From Klenkia sp. (GTDB lineage: Bacteria; Actinomycetota; Actinomycetes; Mycobacteriales; Geodermatophilaceae), in NCBI GenBank assembly GCA_025966215.1, contig JAOPVM010000456.1, positions 1 through 15,977 of the forward strand: DNA of 15,977 bases, given 5' to 3'. A program made the position numbers and the translations under genes. Under the pieces are notes generated by a model. The model worked only from the letters and a program-made list of their open reading frames with translations, was not told the DNA's origin and made no database searches. Each line of letters starts with the position of its first letter. The stretch's first letter is position 1. Shown piece by piece: positions 7,297 to 14,372 of this stretch.

Positions 7297-8639
7297 GCGC
7301 GCTCGCGCCGGTCGGTGAGCCGCTGCAGCCTGCCCATGGAGCGGGCCAGCGTCGCCGGGTCGACGACGAGGACCTCGACGCTGGTGCCGACGGTCTCCTT
7401 GACCCGCACCTGCACCTCCTGGGCGGCGACGGCGCGGCGCTCGGGCGGGCAGTCCGGGCGGGCCTCGACGGAGACCACGAGGTGGTCCATCCGGCCGCGG
7501 GTGGACAGCTCCAGCGCGAAGTGCGGGGACAGGCCGGGGGTGCGCAGCACGACCTCCTCGATCTGGGTCGGGAAGAGGTTCACCCCGCGCAGGATGATCA
7601 TGTCGTCGGTGCGGCCGGTGACCTTCTGCATCCGCCGCATGCCGGGCCGGGCGGTGCCGGGCAGCAGCCGGGTCAGGTCGCGGGTGCGGTACCGGATGAT
7701 CGGCAGCGCCTGCTTGGTGAGGGAGGTGAGGAGCAGCTCGCCCTCCTCGCCCTCGGCCAGCGGCGCGACCGTCGTGGGGTCGACGACCTCGGGGTAGAAG
7801 TGGTCCTCCCAGACGTGCAGGCCGTCCTTGGTCTCCACGCACTCCTGGCTGATGCCCGGGCCCATGACCTCACTGAGGCCGTAGACGTCGACCGCGTCGA
7901 TGTCGAGCCGGTCCTCCATCTCCTGGCGCATCTGCTCGGTCCACGGTTCGGCGCCGAAGATGCCGATCTGCAGGCTGGAGGAGCGGGGGTCGATGCCCTG
8001 CCGCTCGAACTCGTCGACGACGGCGAGCATGTAGCTGGGGGTGACCATGATGATCCGGGGCTCGAAGTCCCCGATCAGCTGCACCTGCCGCGGGGTCATG
8101 CCTCCCGAGACCGGGACGACGGTGCAGCCCAGCGCCTCGGCGCCGTAGTGCGCCCCCAGCCCGCCGGTGAACAGGCCGTAGCCGTAGGCGTTGTGCAGGG
8201 TGTCCCCGGCGCGCCCGCCCGCGGCCCGGATGGAGCGGGCCATCACGCCGGACCAGGTGGCGATGTCGCGTTCGGTGTAGCCGACGACGGTGGGCTTGCC
8301 GGTGGTACCCGACGAGGCGTGCACCCGGCGCACCTGCTCCTTGGGGACGGCGAACATCCCGAACGGGTAGTTCTCCCGCAGGTCGGCCTTGGACGTCGTG
8401 GGGAACCGGGCGAGGTCCTCGAGGGAGCGGCAGTCGTCCGGGTGCACGCCGTGCGCGTCGAAGGCCCGGCGGTAGTGCGGCACGTTCTCGTAGGCGTGCC
8501 GCAGGGTCCACTGCAGCCGCTCGAGCTGCAGGGCGCGCAGCTCGTCGACGCCCATCCGCTCGGCCGGGTCGAGGGTGGCCGGGTCGGGGGCCGGTCCCAG
8601 GCGCTTCGCGGTCGGGGGGGTGGACGTCGGTGCGCTCAC
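7293..8639 (-). CDS. paaK: Phenylacetate-CoA ligase
   Basis: A 448-residue ANL-superfamily adenylating enzyme that converts phenylacetate, ATP and CoA to phenylacetyl-CoA, the first committed step of the pathway. Motifs in order are YENVPHYRRAF (about 50-60), the P-loop-like SSGTTGKPTVVGYT at 109-122, AYGYGLFTGG, GIFGAEPWTEQMR, the adenylate motif VYGLSEVMGPG, YRTRDLTRLLPG and the hinge GRTDDMIILRGVNLFPTQIEE near the C-terminal domain. The length agrees with bacterial PaaK. The start is GTG at 8637-8639, with AGGAAGG about 9 nt upstream. It is the first gene of the leftward paa run and overlaps paaR by 4 bp. A predicted promoter and operator lie just upstream and diverge from paaA. Confidence 0.97.
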   Translation of the reverse strand: MSAPTSTPPTAKRLGPAPDPATLDPAERMGVDELRALQLERLQWTLRHAYENVPHYRRAFDAHGVHPDDCRSLEDLARFPTTSKADLRENYPFGMFAVPKEQVRRVHASSGTTGKPTVVGYTERDIATWSGVMARSIRAAGGRAGDTLHNAYGYGLFTGGLGAHYGAEALGCTVVPVSGGMTPRQVQLIGDFEPRIIMVTPSYMLAVVDEFERQGIDPRSSSLQIGIFGAEPWTEQMRQEMEDRLDIDAVDVYGLSEVMGPGISQECVETKDGLHVWEDHFYPEVVDPTTVAPLAEGEEGELLLTSLTKQALPIIRYRTRDLTRLLPGTARPGMRRMQKVTGRTDDMIILRGVNLFPTQIEEVVLRTPGLSPHFALELSTRGRMDHLVVSVEARPDCPPERRAVAAQEVQVRVKETVGTSVEVLVVDPATLARSMGRLQRLTDRRERA

Positions 8640-8692
8640 GGGGGGCCTTCCTGGTTCTCCGGCGGCAGTGCACGGGCGGGGGCGGGCCGCAT

Positions 8693-8714
8693 TTACCGAC
8701 CACCCGGTCAGTAA
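8693..8714. promoter_or_regulatory. Operator 1, TetR-type palindrome (paaK side)
   Basis: The 22-bp site reads TTACCGACC-ACCC-GGTCAGTAA. The arms are inverted repeats with a single mismatch (C/T at position 5), and both arms are identical to those of operator 2. It lies just downstream of the predicted paaK -10, over the expected transcription start, where a bound repressor would block paaK-paaR-paaZ. The binding protein is inferred to be PaaR. Confidence 0.78.
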
Positions 8715-8742
8715 CCAACTACCGTCGGGCAGCCGCTGTCAA
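8714..8742 (-). promoter_or_regulatory. Predicted promoter for paaK-paaR-paaZ
   Basis: On the minus strand a perfect TTGACA -35 (8742-8737) is followed after 17 nt by GTTGGT (8719-8714), a weak -10. The -10 abuts operator 1. The -35 is convincing; the -10 is poor, and the exact start site is uncertain. Confidence 0.5.
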
Positions 8743-8749
8743 GACGGGG

Positions 8750-8778
8750 TTGTGGAGCACGTCCGACTCGGGCACACT
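8750..8778 (+). promoter_or_regulatory. Predicted promoter for paaABCDE
   Basis: TTGTGG (8750-8755) and CACACT (8773-8778) are separated by 17 nt and followed 2 nt later by operator 2. This mirrors the paaK promoter, with the two -35 elements back to back and 7 bp between them. Both hexamers are imperfect; position relative to the operator is the main support. Confidence 0.42.
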
Positions 8779-8780
8779 CA

Positions 8781-8802
8781 TTACCGACCGCTTGGTCAGT
8801 AA
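8781..8802. promoter_or_regulatory. Operator 2, TetR-type palindrome (paaA side)
   Basis: The 22-bp site reads TTACCGACC-GCTT-GGTCAGTAA. It differs from operator 1 only in the 4-bp spacer and lies 88 bp from it, start to start. It lies between the predicted paaA -10 and the AGGAGG ribosome site at 8811-8816, so a bound repressor would block initiation of the paaA operon. PaaR is the expected ligand by context. Confidence 0.8.
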
Positions 8803-8825
8803 ATGACCGCAGGAGGCTCATCCCG

Positions 8826-9794
8826 ATGTCCGCACCGACGCTCGACCGTCGCGAGACCGCCGCCGTGCCCGACGAGGCCGCGCTCCAGGCGCACTTCGAC
8901 GCCACGATCGCTGCCGACCGCCGGGTCGAGCCGCGCGACTGGATGCCCGAGGCCTACCGCGCGGGGCTGGTGCGCCAGATCGCCCAGCACGCGCACTCGG
9001 AGATCATCGGCATGCAGCCCGAGGGCGACTGGCTGCTGGCCGCGCCGTCCCTGCGCCGCAAGGCCGTCCTGCTGGCCAAGGTCCAGGACGAGGCCGGGCA
9101 CGGGATGTACCTCTACTCCGCGGCCGAGACCCTCGGCGCCGACCGGGCCGACCTCACCGACAAGCTCATCGAGGGTCGGCAGAAGTACAGCTCGATCTTC
9201 AACTACCCCACGCTGACCTACGCCGACTGCGGCGTCATCGGCTGGCTGGTCGACGGCGCGGCGATCTGCAACCAGGTCCCGCTGTGCCGCAGCTCCTACG
9301 GCCCCTACGCCCGGGCGATGATCCGGGTCTGCAAGGAGGAGTCCTTCCACCAGCGGCAGGGCTACGAGCTGCTGATGACGATGATGCGCGGCACCGACGC
9401 CCAGCGGGCCATGGTGCAGGACGCCGTGGACCGCTGGTGGTGGCCCTCGCTGATGATGTTCGGCCCGCCGGACGACGACAGCCCGAACTCGGCGCAGTCG
9501 ATGGCCTGGGGCGTCAAGCGGCACAGCAACGACGAGCTGCGTCAGCGCTACGTCGACATGTCCGTCCCGCAGGCCGCGGCGCTGGGCGTGACCCTGCCCG
9601 ACCCGGAGCTCGCCCTGGACCCCGAGACCGGCCGCTACCGGTTCGGTCGGATCGACTGGGCCGAGTTCAAGCAGGTCATCTCCGGCAACGGCCCGTGCAA
9701 CGCCGAGCGGGTCTCCCGCCGTCGGGCCGCCCGGGACGACAACGCCTGGGTGCTCGAGGCGGCGACCGCGTACGCGGACAAGCACGCGTCGTGA
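8826..9794 (+). CDS. paaA: 1,2-phenylacetyl-CoA epoxidase, catalytic subunit A
   Basis: A 322-residue ferritin-like di-iron monooxygenase subunit that epoxidises the aromatic ring of phenylacetyl-CoA with O2. Candidate iron ligands are visible in the helices: Glu59 (HSEIIG), the ExxH pair Glu89/His92 in [12 protein letters not shown], and the second ExxH pair Glu172/His175 in [15 protein letters not shown]. Other family signatures are [38 protein letters not shown] and GWVLEAA-like [10 protein letters not shown] at the C-terminus. The ATG at 8826 follows a perfect AGGAGG by 9 nt. It is the first gene of paaABCDE, diverges from paaK, and is controlled by the promoter and operator just upstream. 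Its stop overlaps the paaB GTG as GTGA. Confidence 0.97.
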   Translation: MSAPTLDRRETAAVPDEAALQAHFDATIAADRRVEPRDWMPEAYRAGLVRQIAQHAHSEIIGMQPEGDWLLAAPSLRRKAVLLAKVQDEAGHGMYLYSAAETLGADRADLTDKLIEGRQKYSSIFNYPTLTYADCGVIGWLVDGAAICNQVPLCRSSYGPYARAMIRVCKEESFHQRQGYELLMTMMRGTDAQRAMVQDAVDRWWWPSLMMFGPPDDDSPNSAQSMAWGVKRHSNDELRQRYVDMSVPQAAALGVTLPDPELALDPETGRYRFGRIDWAEFKQVISGNGPCNAERVSRRRAARDDNAWVLEAATAYADKHAS

Positions 9795-10186
9795 ACGGGC
9801 CGACCACCCCGTCGGCCGGTGAGACCACCGCCGAGGGCGGCCACGGTGCCGTCCCCACCGGGCCGGACATCCCGAGCGGGGCCGAGCCGTCGAGGGCCAA
9901 CACCCGCCGCGACTGGCCGCTGTACGAGGTGTTCGTCCGCGGCAAGCGCGGGCTGAACCACGTGCACGTCGGATCGCTGCACGCCCCGGACGACGAGATG
10001 GCCGTGCACGCCGCCCGCGACCTGTTCACCCGCCGCAACGAGGGCGTGAGCATCTGGGTCGTCCAGGCAGGCGACATCACCGCGTCCAGCCCGGACGAGA
10101 AGGACCCGATGTTCGCCCCCGCCGGCGACAAGGTCTACCGGCACCCCACGTTCTACGAGATCCCGGACGACGTCCCGCACATGTGA
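9791..10186 (+). CDS. paaB: 1,2-phenylacetyl-CoA epoxidase, subunit B (N-terminally extended)
   Basis: A 131-residue structural subunit that bridges the PaaA-PaaC core of the epoxidase. The core from [20 protein letters not shown] through [12 protein letters not shown] to [17 protein letters not shown] matches the short PaaB family, about 95 residues in E. coli. Ahead of it lie about 40 residues rich in Gly, Pro, Thr and Ser with no recognisable fold. The GTG at 9791-9793 is preferred because it overlaps the paaA stop as GTGA, as at paaC/paaD, and implies coupled translation; no separate ribosome site is visible. An internal start nearer the core cannot be excluded. Its TGA at 10184-10186 is followed by a structured spacer before paaC. 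Confidence 0.93.
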   Translation: MNGPTTPSAGETTAEGGHGAVPTGPDIPSGAEPSRANTRRDWPLYEVFVRGKRGLNHVHVGSLHAPDDEMAVHAARDLFTRRNEGVSIWVVQAGDITASSPDEKDPMFAPAGDKVYRHPTFYEIPDDVPHM

Positions 10187-10200
10187 GGACCCCTTCGTCC

Positions 10201-10247
10201 CCCCGCACGCCTCGTTCCTCGGCGGGCGGGGCCCCTGTGAGGGGGCC
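10201..10247 (+). repeat. Tandem stem-loops in the paaB-paaC spacer
   Basis: Two GC-rich inverted repeats lie in the 98-nt gap. The first pairs CCCCGC (10201-10206) with GCGGGG (10226-10231) and, after one A/G mismatch, CGCC (10208-10211) with GGCG (10221-10224), closing a 9-nt loop TCGTTCCTC. The second pairs GGCCCC (10230-10235) with GGGGCC (10242-10247) around a 6-nt loop. They share two bases, so they may compete. This could be an intergenic palindromic repeat, an attenuator or an mRNA-stabilising element. No T-tract follows. Confidence 0.5.
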
Positions 10248-10284
10248 GGACCGCGGGGACGACGCGATGAGAGGTTGCGGTGGC

Positions 10285-11193
10285 ATGCACGAAGAGACCG
10301 TGTACGACGCGTTGGACACCGCGCACGGGGGAGAGGGGCAGTGGGCGTTCGGGACCGGGTTCGACGATCCGTTGGCCGGGGTGGACACCACCGTCCCCGA
10401 CGGGGTCGAGCCGGCTGACCTGGGTGCCTACTGCCTGATGCTCGGTGACGACGCGCTCGTGCTGTGCCAGCGGCTGACCGAGTGGGCCACCCGGGCGCCC
10501 GAGCTGGAGGAGGAGGTCGCGATCGCCAACTGCGGCCTGGACCTGCTCGGTCAGGCCCGGTTGCTGCTGGCCCGGGCCGGGTCGGCCGGAGTGCTCGGGC
10601 GCAGCCGCCGGCACGCCACCGACTCCATCCCCGACGAGGACGCGCTGGCCTACTTCCGCGACCCCGACGAGTTCGTCCACCACCACCTCGTCGAGGCCGA
10701 CGGCGGTGACTTCGCGCAGACGATGGTCCGGCTGCTGGTCGCCAGCACGTTCCGGCTGGCGCTGTTCGCCCAGCTGCGGGAGTCCCGCGACCCGGTGCTG
10801 TCGGCGATCGCGGCCAAGGGCGTGCCGGAGCTGACCTACCACCGCGACCACGCCGCCCGCTGGGTGCTCCGGCTCGGCGACGGCACATCGGAGTCCCACC
10901 GTCGTGCTCAGGCCGGGGTGGAGGCCGTCTGGCCGTTGCTGGCCGACCTGTTCACCGCCACCGAGGTCGAGACCCGACTGACCGCCGCCGGTGTCGCCGT
11001 GGACCCCGCCGGGGTGCGCGAGGAGGTGCGCGGCGTGCTGACCACGGTGCTCGAGCGCGCCACCCTCACCGTCCCCGCGTGGCCGGCCGAGCGCCCCAGC
11101 CCCGGCCGCGCCGGGGAGCACACCGGCGAGCTGGCCCCGCTCCTGGCGACCCTGCAGGGCCTGGCCCGCGAGCACCCGGCGGCGACCTGGTGA
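10285..11193 (+). CDS. paaC: 1,2-phenylacetyl-CoA epoxidase, structural subunit C
   Basis: A 302-residue ferritin-like partner of PaaA, expected to lack a di-iron centre and to form the heterodimer core that binds the CoA substrate. Family segments are AYCLMLGDDALVLCQRLTEW, the helix IANCGLDLLGQARLLL (about 80-95), the acidic/His stretch FRDPDEFVHHHLVE, NFAQTMVR-like DFAQTMVRLLVAS and PELTYHRDHAARWVLRLGDG (about 181-200). The start is uncertain: ATG 10285 has GAGAGG 10 nt upstream and begins family-like sequence; ATG 10267 and GTG 10183 are in frame. GTG 10183 overlaps the paaB stop as GTGA, but codons between it and 10285 include AGG, AGA, CGT and several CCT, which are rare here. Its stop overlaps the paaD GTG as GTGA. 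Confidence 0.93.
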   Translation: MHEETVYDALDTAHGGEGQWAFGTGFDDPLAGVDTTVPDGVEPADLGAYCLMLGDDALVLCQRLTEWATRAPELEEEVAIANCGLDLLGQARLLLARAGSAGVLGRSRRHATDSIPDEDALAYFRDPDEFVHHHLVEADGGDFAQTMVRLLVASTFRLALFAQLRESRDPVLSAIAAKGVPELTYHRDHAARWVLRLGDGTSESHRRAQAGVEAVWPLLADLFTATEVETRLTAAGVAVDPAGVREEVRGVLTTVLERATLTVPAWPAERPSPGRAGEHTGELAPLLATLQGLAREHPAATW

Positions 11194-11696
11194 GCACCGT
11201 GGTGACCGATCCCCGGGACGTGGCCGAGACGGTCACCGACCCCGAGCTGCCGATGCTGACCCTGGCCGACCTCGGTGTGCTGCGCGAGGTGCGCACCGCC
11301 GACGACGGCACCGTCGTCGTCACCATCACCCCGACCTACTCCGGTTGCCCGGCGATGGGCGTCATGCGGGCCGACCTGGTGCACGCCCTGCACCGGGCCG
11401 GGTTCGCCGACGTCGACGTGCGCACCGTGCTGTCCCCGCCGTGGAGCACCGACTGGATCAGCGAGGACGGCCGGCGCAAGCTCGCCGAGGGCGGCATCGC
11501 CCCGCCCGGGCACGCCCCGGTCCGTACGGCCGGGCCGGTCCCGCTGTCGCTGGGCCCCACCCGGCGCACCGCGTCGTGCCCGCTGTGCGGGTCCGCGGAC
11601 ACCGAGGAGCTGTCGGAGTTCAGCGGCACCGCCTGCAAGGCACTGCGCCGCTGCCGCACCTGCCGCGAGCCGTTCGAGCACGTCAAGGAGATCTGA
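11190..11696 (+). CDS. paaD: Phenylacetate degradation protein PaaD (Fe-S/metal-centre maturation, DUF59 family)
   Basis: A 168-residue protein of the MIP18/DUF59 (SufT-like) family. Residues about 10-80 carry the DUF59 domain with DPELPMLTLADLGVLREV and the conserved Cys53 in PTYSGCPAMGVM. SPPWSTDWISEDGRRKL follows. The C-terminal third is a Cys-rich, zinc-ribbon-like module with Cys130, Cys133, Cys149, Cys155 and Cys158 (CPLCG, then CRTC). PaaD is thought to help assemble or load metal or Fe-S centres of the epoxidase complex rather than form part of it. The GTG at 11190 overlaps the paaC stop as GTGA and sets the start, although the frame is open further upstream. paaE begins on the base after its stop. 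Confidence 0.95.
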   Translation: MSTVVTDPRDVAETVTDPELPMLTLADLGVLREVRTADDGTVVVTITPTYSGCPAMGVMRADLVHALHRAGFADVDVRTVLSPPWSTDWISEDGRRKLAEGGIAPPGHAPVRTAGPVPLSLGPTRRTASCPLCGSADTEELSEFSGTACKALRRCRTCREPFEHVKEI

Positions 11697-12773
11697 GTGA
11701 GTGCCCCCGCGCGCCGTCGCCCCCGGTTCCACCCGCTGACCGTCTCCCGGGTCGAGCAGCTCACCGACGACGCGGTCGCGGTCACCTTCGAGGTGCCCGC
11801 CGAGCTGGCCGAGGACTACGCGTTCGCGCCCGGCCAGGCGCTCACGCTGCGCCGGGTGGACGGCGACCGGGACGAGCGCCGGTCGTACTCGATCTGCGCA
11901 CCGGTCGGTGAGGCCCCGCGGGTCGGGGTGCGTGAGGTGCCGGGCGGCTACTTCTCCGCGTGGCTGGTCAACGAGGTGCGCGCCGGCCAGCAGATCGACG
12001 TGCTGCCACCGAGCGGGACGTTCACCGCCGACCTGTCCGCCCCGGCCGACCACGTCTTCGTCGTCGCCGGCTCCGGGGTCACCCCGGTGCTGAGCCTGGC
12101 CGGCAGCGTGCTGAAGGACGGCGAGTCGACGGTCACCGTGTTCTACGGCAACCGGCGCACCAACACGGTGATGTTCGCCGACGAGCTGGCCGACCTCAAG
12201 GACCGCTACGGCCGGCGGCTGCAGCTGGTGCACGTGCTCTCCCGCGAGCCTCGCGACGCCGAGGTCACCAGCGGGCGGCTGGACGGCGAGCGGCTGCGCA
12301 CCCTGGTGGGTGCGCTGGTCGACGTGCCCGACGTGGAGCACTGGTGGTTGTGCGGGCCGCACGGCATGGTCACCGAGGCCCGTGACCTGCTGGCGGAGCT
12401 GGGCGTGCCCCAGGACCGGGTGCACCAGGAGCTCTTCTTCGTCGACGACGCCCCGCCGGAGCCGGTGCGCCGGGAGGAGAGGGGGTCCGAGGGGCCGACC
12501 AGCGAGGTCACGATCGTGTTGGACGGCCGGTCGACGACGCTGTCCCTGGAGCAGGGTGTCCCGGTGCTGGACAGCGCGCAGCGGGTGCGCTCGGACCTGC
12601 CGTTCGCGTGCAAGGGCGGGGTGTGTGGCACCTGCCGGGCGAAGGTGACCGCCGGGGAGGTCCAGATGCGTCGCAACTACGCCCTGGACCCCGACGAGGT
12701 CGCCGGGGGCTACGTGCTCACCTGCCAGACCGTCCCGCTGTCGGACCAGGTGACCGTGGACTTCGACGCCTGA
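11697..12773 (+). CDS. paaE: 1,2-phenylacetyl-CoA epoxidase, reductase subunit E
   Basis: A 358-residue flavo-iron-sulfur reductase that passes electrons from NAD(P)H to the di-iron site of PaaA. Domains in order: an FAD-binding beta-barrel with RRSYSI (Arg62 to Ser65); a nucleotide-binding domain with VVAGSGVTPVLSL (122-134), FYGNRR and WLCGPHGMV; and a C-terminal plant-type 2Fe-2S ferredoxin with Cys305, Cys310, Cys313 and Cys343 (CKGGVCGTC, then LTCQT). The four cluster ligands are all present and the length is typical. The GTG at 11697 directly abuts the paaD stop, so translation is probably coupled. It is the last recognised gene of the paaABCDE operon, with idi 40 bp downstream. Confidence 0.96.
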   Translation: MSAPARRRPRFHPLTVSRVEQLTDDAVAVTFEVPAELAEDYAFAPGQALTLRRVDGDRDERRSYSICAPVGEAPRVGVREVPGGYFSAWLVNEVRAGQQIDVLPPSGTFTADLSAPADHVFVVAGSGVTPVLSLAGSVLKDGESTVTVFYGNRRTNTVMFADELADLKDRYGRRLQLVHVLSREPRDAEVTSGRLDGERLRTLVGALVDVPDVEHWWLCGPHGMVTEARDLLAELGVPQDRVHQELFFVDDAPPEPVRREERGSEGPTSEVTIVLDGRSTTLSLEQGVPVLDSAQRVRSDLPFACKGGVCGTCRAKVTAGEVQMRRNYALDPDEVAGGYVLTCQTVPLSDQVTVDFDA

Positions 12774-12813
12774 CGGGGGGTCGGACAGCTGCCCGGCATG
12801 GGACCATGACCAG

Positions 12814-13347
12814 GTGCCGGAAGAGCTGATCGTGCTGGTCGACGACGAGGGTCAGCAGATCGGCACGATGCCCAAGCGGCTCGTGCACCACGGGGAGACG
12901 CCGCTGCACCGGGCCTTCTCGGCCTACCTCTTCGACGACGCCGGTCGGCTGCTGGTGACCCGCCGGGCCGCGGTCAAGCAGACCTTCCCCGGGATGTGGA
13001 CCAACACCGTCTGCGGGCACCCCGGCCCCGGCGAGGGCGACGCCGCGGCCATCGCCCGCCGCGCCGCCGACGAGCTGGGCCTCACCGTCACCGCCCTGGA
13101 GCCGGTGCTCCCGGGCTACCGGTACCGGGCGGAGTTCGCCGGGGTCGTGGAGAACGAGATCTGCCCCGTGTACGTCGGGGTGTTCCACGGCGACCCGCGC
13201 CCGGCCGACGACGAGGTCGGGGACTGGGAGCTGCTGTCCTGGTCGGCCTTCCGCGCCCGGCAGGACGTCGAGGGCGACGCCTGGTCGCCGTGGTGCCGGG
13301 AGCAGGCCCGGCTGATCGAGGAGGCCGGGGCCGTCCCGGTCAGCTGA
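12814..13347 (+). CDS. idi: Isopentenyl-diphosphate delta-isomerase, type 1
   Basis: A 177-residue Nudix-fold enzyme interconverting isopentenyl and dimethylallyl diphosphate, which supplies isoprenoid and carotenoid synthesis. Catalytic Cys67 stands in TNTVCGHPGPGE, at the same number as in the E. coli enzyme. The second acid site is ENEICPVY, with Glu113 and Glu115 as metal/catalytic acids. RRAADELGL is the degenerate Nudix helix, and DWELLSW and SPWCREQ are conserved further on. The GTG at 12814 is the only sensible start; the ATGs just upstream are out of frame. No good ribosome site is seen. It follows paaE by 40 bp with no terminator visible, so co-transcription is possible although the pathways are unrelated. 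It ends 1 bp from the convergent MEDS gene. Confidence 0.95.
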   Translation: MPEELIVLVDDEGQQIGTMPKRLVHHGETPLHRAFSAYLFDDAGRLLVTRRAAVKQTFPGMWTNTVCGHPGPGEGDAAAIARRAADELGLTVTALEPVLPGYRYRAEFAGVVENEICPVYVGVFHGDPRPADDEVGDWELLSWSAFRARQDVEGDAWSPWCREQARLIEEAGAVPVS

Positions 13348-13371
13348 GTCAGCGGGGCGCGCGCGACCGGG
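13335..13371. terminator. Possible bidirectional terminator at the idi/MEDS junction
   Basis: CCCGGTC (13335-13341) and GACCGGG (13365-13371) form a 7-bp inverted repeat with a 23-nt loop spanning both stop codons. The loop itself contains GCTGA-G-TCAGC. There is no T-tract; position between convergent genes is the main support. Confidence 0.3.
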
Positions 13372-14338
13372 GGTCGACGACCAGTCGGACGACGCAGCCC
13401 TCGCCCTCGGCGGTCAGCTGCCCGGTGGTCATCGAGTCCACCGCCCGGCGGGCCAGCCACAGGCCCATGCCCCCGACGGACAGGTCGCCGCCGTGGGCCG
13501 GGCCGTAGCCCGACAGCGGTTCGTCGAAGCCGGGGCCGTGGTCGCTGACCACGCACAGCACCCGCTCCGCGGTCACCCACAGCCGCATCTCGACAGGGGG
13601 CACGCCGTGCTCGGCGGCGTTGGCCACGACCTCGTCGATGGCCAGCACGAGGTCCTCGGCGTCGTCGGCGGGCAGCGGTCCGTCGGCGAACACGCCCTGC
13701 AGCGCCCGGCGGAGCCCCCGGAGGTCGTCGACGTCGTCGAGGGCCAAGGTGGGCGGACCGGTCTCGAGCGGGTCGGACAGGTCGGCCTGACCCAGTTCGC
13801 GCAGCAGGTCGGCGGGCTCGCGGTAGCCGGCGTTGGCCACCACGCCCCGCTCGCCCAGCAGGCGCGGGTGGCAGGAGGAGGCGCGGTGGACGTCCTCGCC
13901 GAGGTCGGCCTGGTCGAGCAGGCAGACGTGGTCCAGCGCGCGGTCGGCCAGCACGTGGTTGAGCAGCGCCTCGGTCTGCAACTGGGCGAGGCGGCCGGAG
14001 CCGTGGGCACTGTCGGTGACCAGCAGCAACCGCGAGCCCGCGGCCGGGGCGTGCGCGTCGACGAGGGCGGTGTAGCCGGCCAGGGCGTCCGCCGTCCGCC
14101 CGCCGAGCACGTCCTCGTCGACCACGGCGACGGACGTGACGGAGGGGAGGCGCGCCTGCAGTGCGTCGCGCAGGGCTGTCGAGCAGGCCAGGACGAGGGG
14201 GTCGCCGGCCTCGAGCCGAGGGCGCAGGTGGTCGAGCAGCGCCGTCGTCGTGGGGGTGTCCACGGTGCCGAGGCACCCGACGTGCAGGTAACCGACCGAG
14301 AGGTCACCCGAGGAGGTGACGTCTCGGTCGCGCAGCAC
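13349..14338 (-). CDS. MEDS-domain / HATPase anti-sigma-type regulatory protein
   Basis: A 329-residue cytoplasmic regulator. The N-terminal ~190 residues look like a MEDS domain, a sensory module related to the DcmR methanogen/methylotroph regulators: GYLHVGCLGTVD near the start, then ASSCHPRLLGERGVVANAGYREP before the linker. The C-terminal part (about 205-325) is a GHKL ATPase of the RsbW/SpoIIAB type, with N-box IDEVVANAAEHG (234-245), G1 DHGPGFD (266-272) and G2 GGMGLWLARRAVD (289-301). Such proteins usually act as anti-sigma factors or kinases in stress signalling; no sigma factor or anti-anti-sigma gene is next to it. The GTG at 14336-14338 is the first start after an in-frame stop; GAGGG lies 12 nt upstream. 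It diverges from the flavin monooxygenase gene. Confidence 0.85.
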   Translation of the reverse strand: MLRDRDVTSSGDLSVGYLHVGCLGTVDTPTTTALLDHLRPRLEAGDPLVLACSTALRDALQARLPSVTSVAVVDEDVLGGRTADALAGYTALVDAHAPAAGSRLLLVTDSAHGSGRLAQLQTEALLNHVLADRALDHVCLLDQADLGEDVHRASSCHPRLLGERGVVANAGYREPADLLRELGQADLSDPLETGPPTLALDDVDDLRGLRRALQGVFADGPLPADDAEDLVLAIDEVVANAAEHGVPPVEMRLWVTAERVLCVVSDHGPGFDEPLSGYGPAHGGDLSVGGMGLWLARRAVDSMTTGQLTAEGEGCVVRLVVDPRSRAPR

Positions 14339-14372
14339 GGTTCGGTCATGCCCTCAGGCGGGGTTCGCACAC

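Noticed and set aside
10183..10284. paaC starting at GTG 10183, overlapping the paaB stop.
   Set aside because: The added 34 residues contain rare codons (AGG, AGA, CGT, CCT) and span the hairpins; the family-like sequence and a ribosome site favour ATG 10285. Kept as a finding because it is not excluded.
10908..12425. Long minus-strand open frame opposite paaC-paaE.
   Set aside because: Low-complexity His/Gly/Arg/Val composition and no motif; paaC, paaD and paaE on the plus strand are certain.
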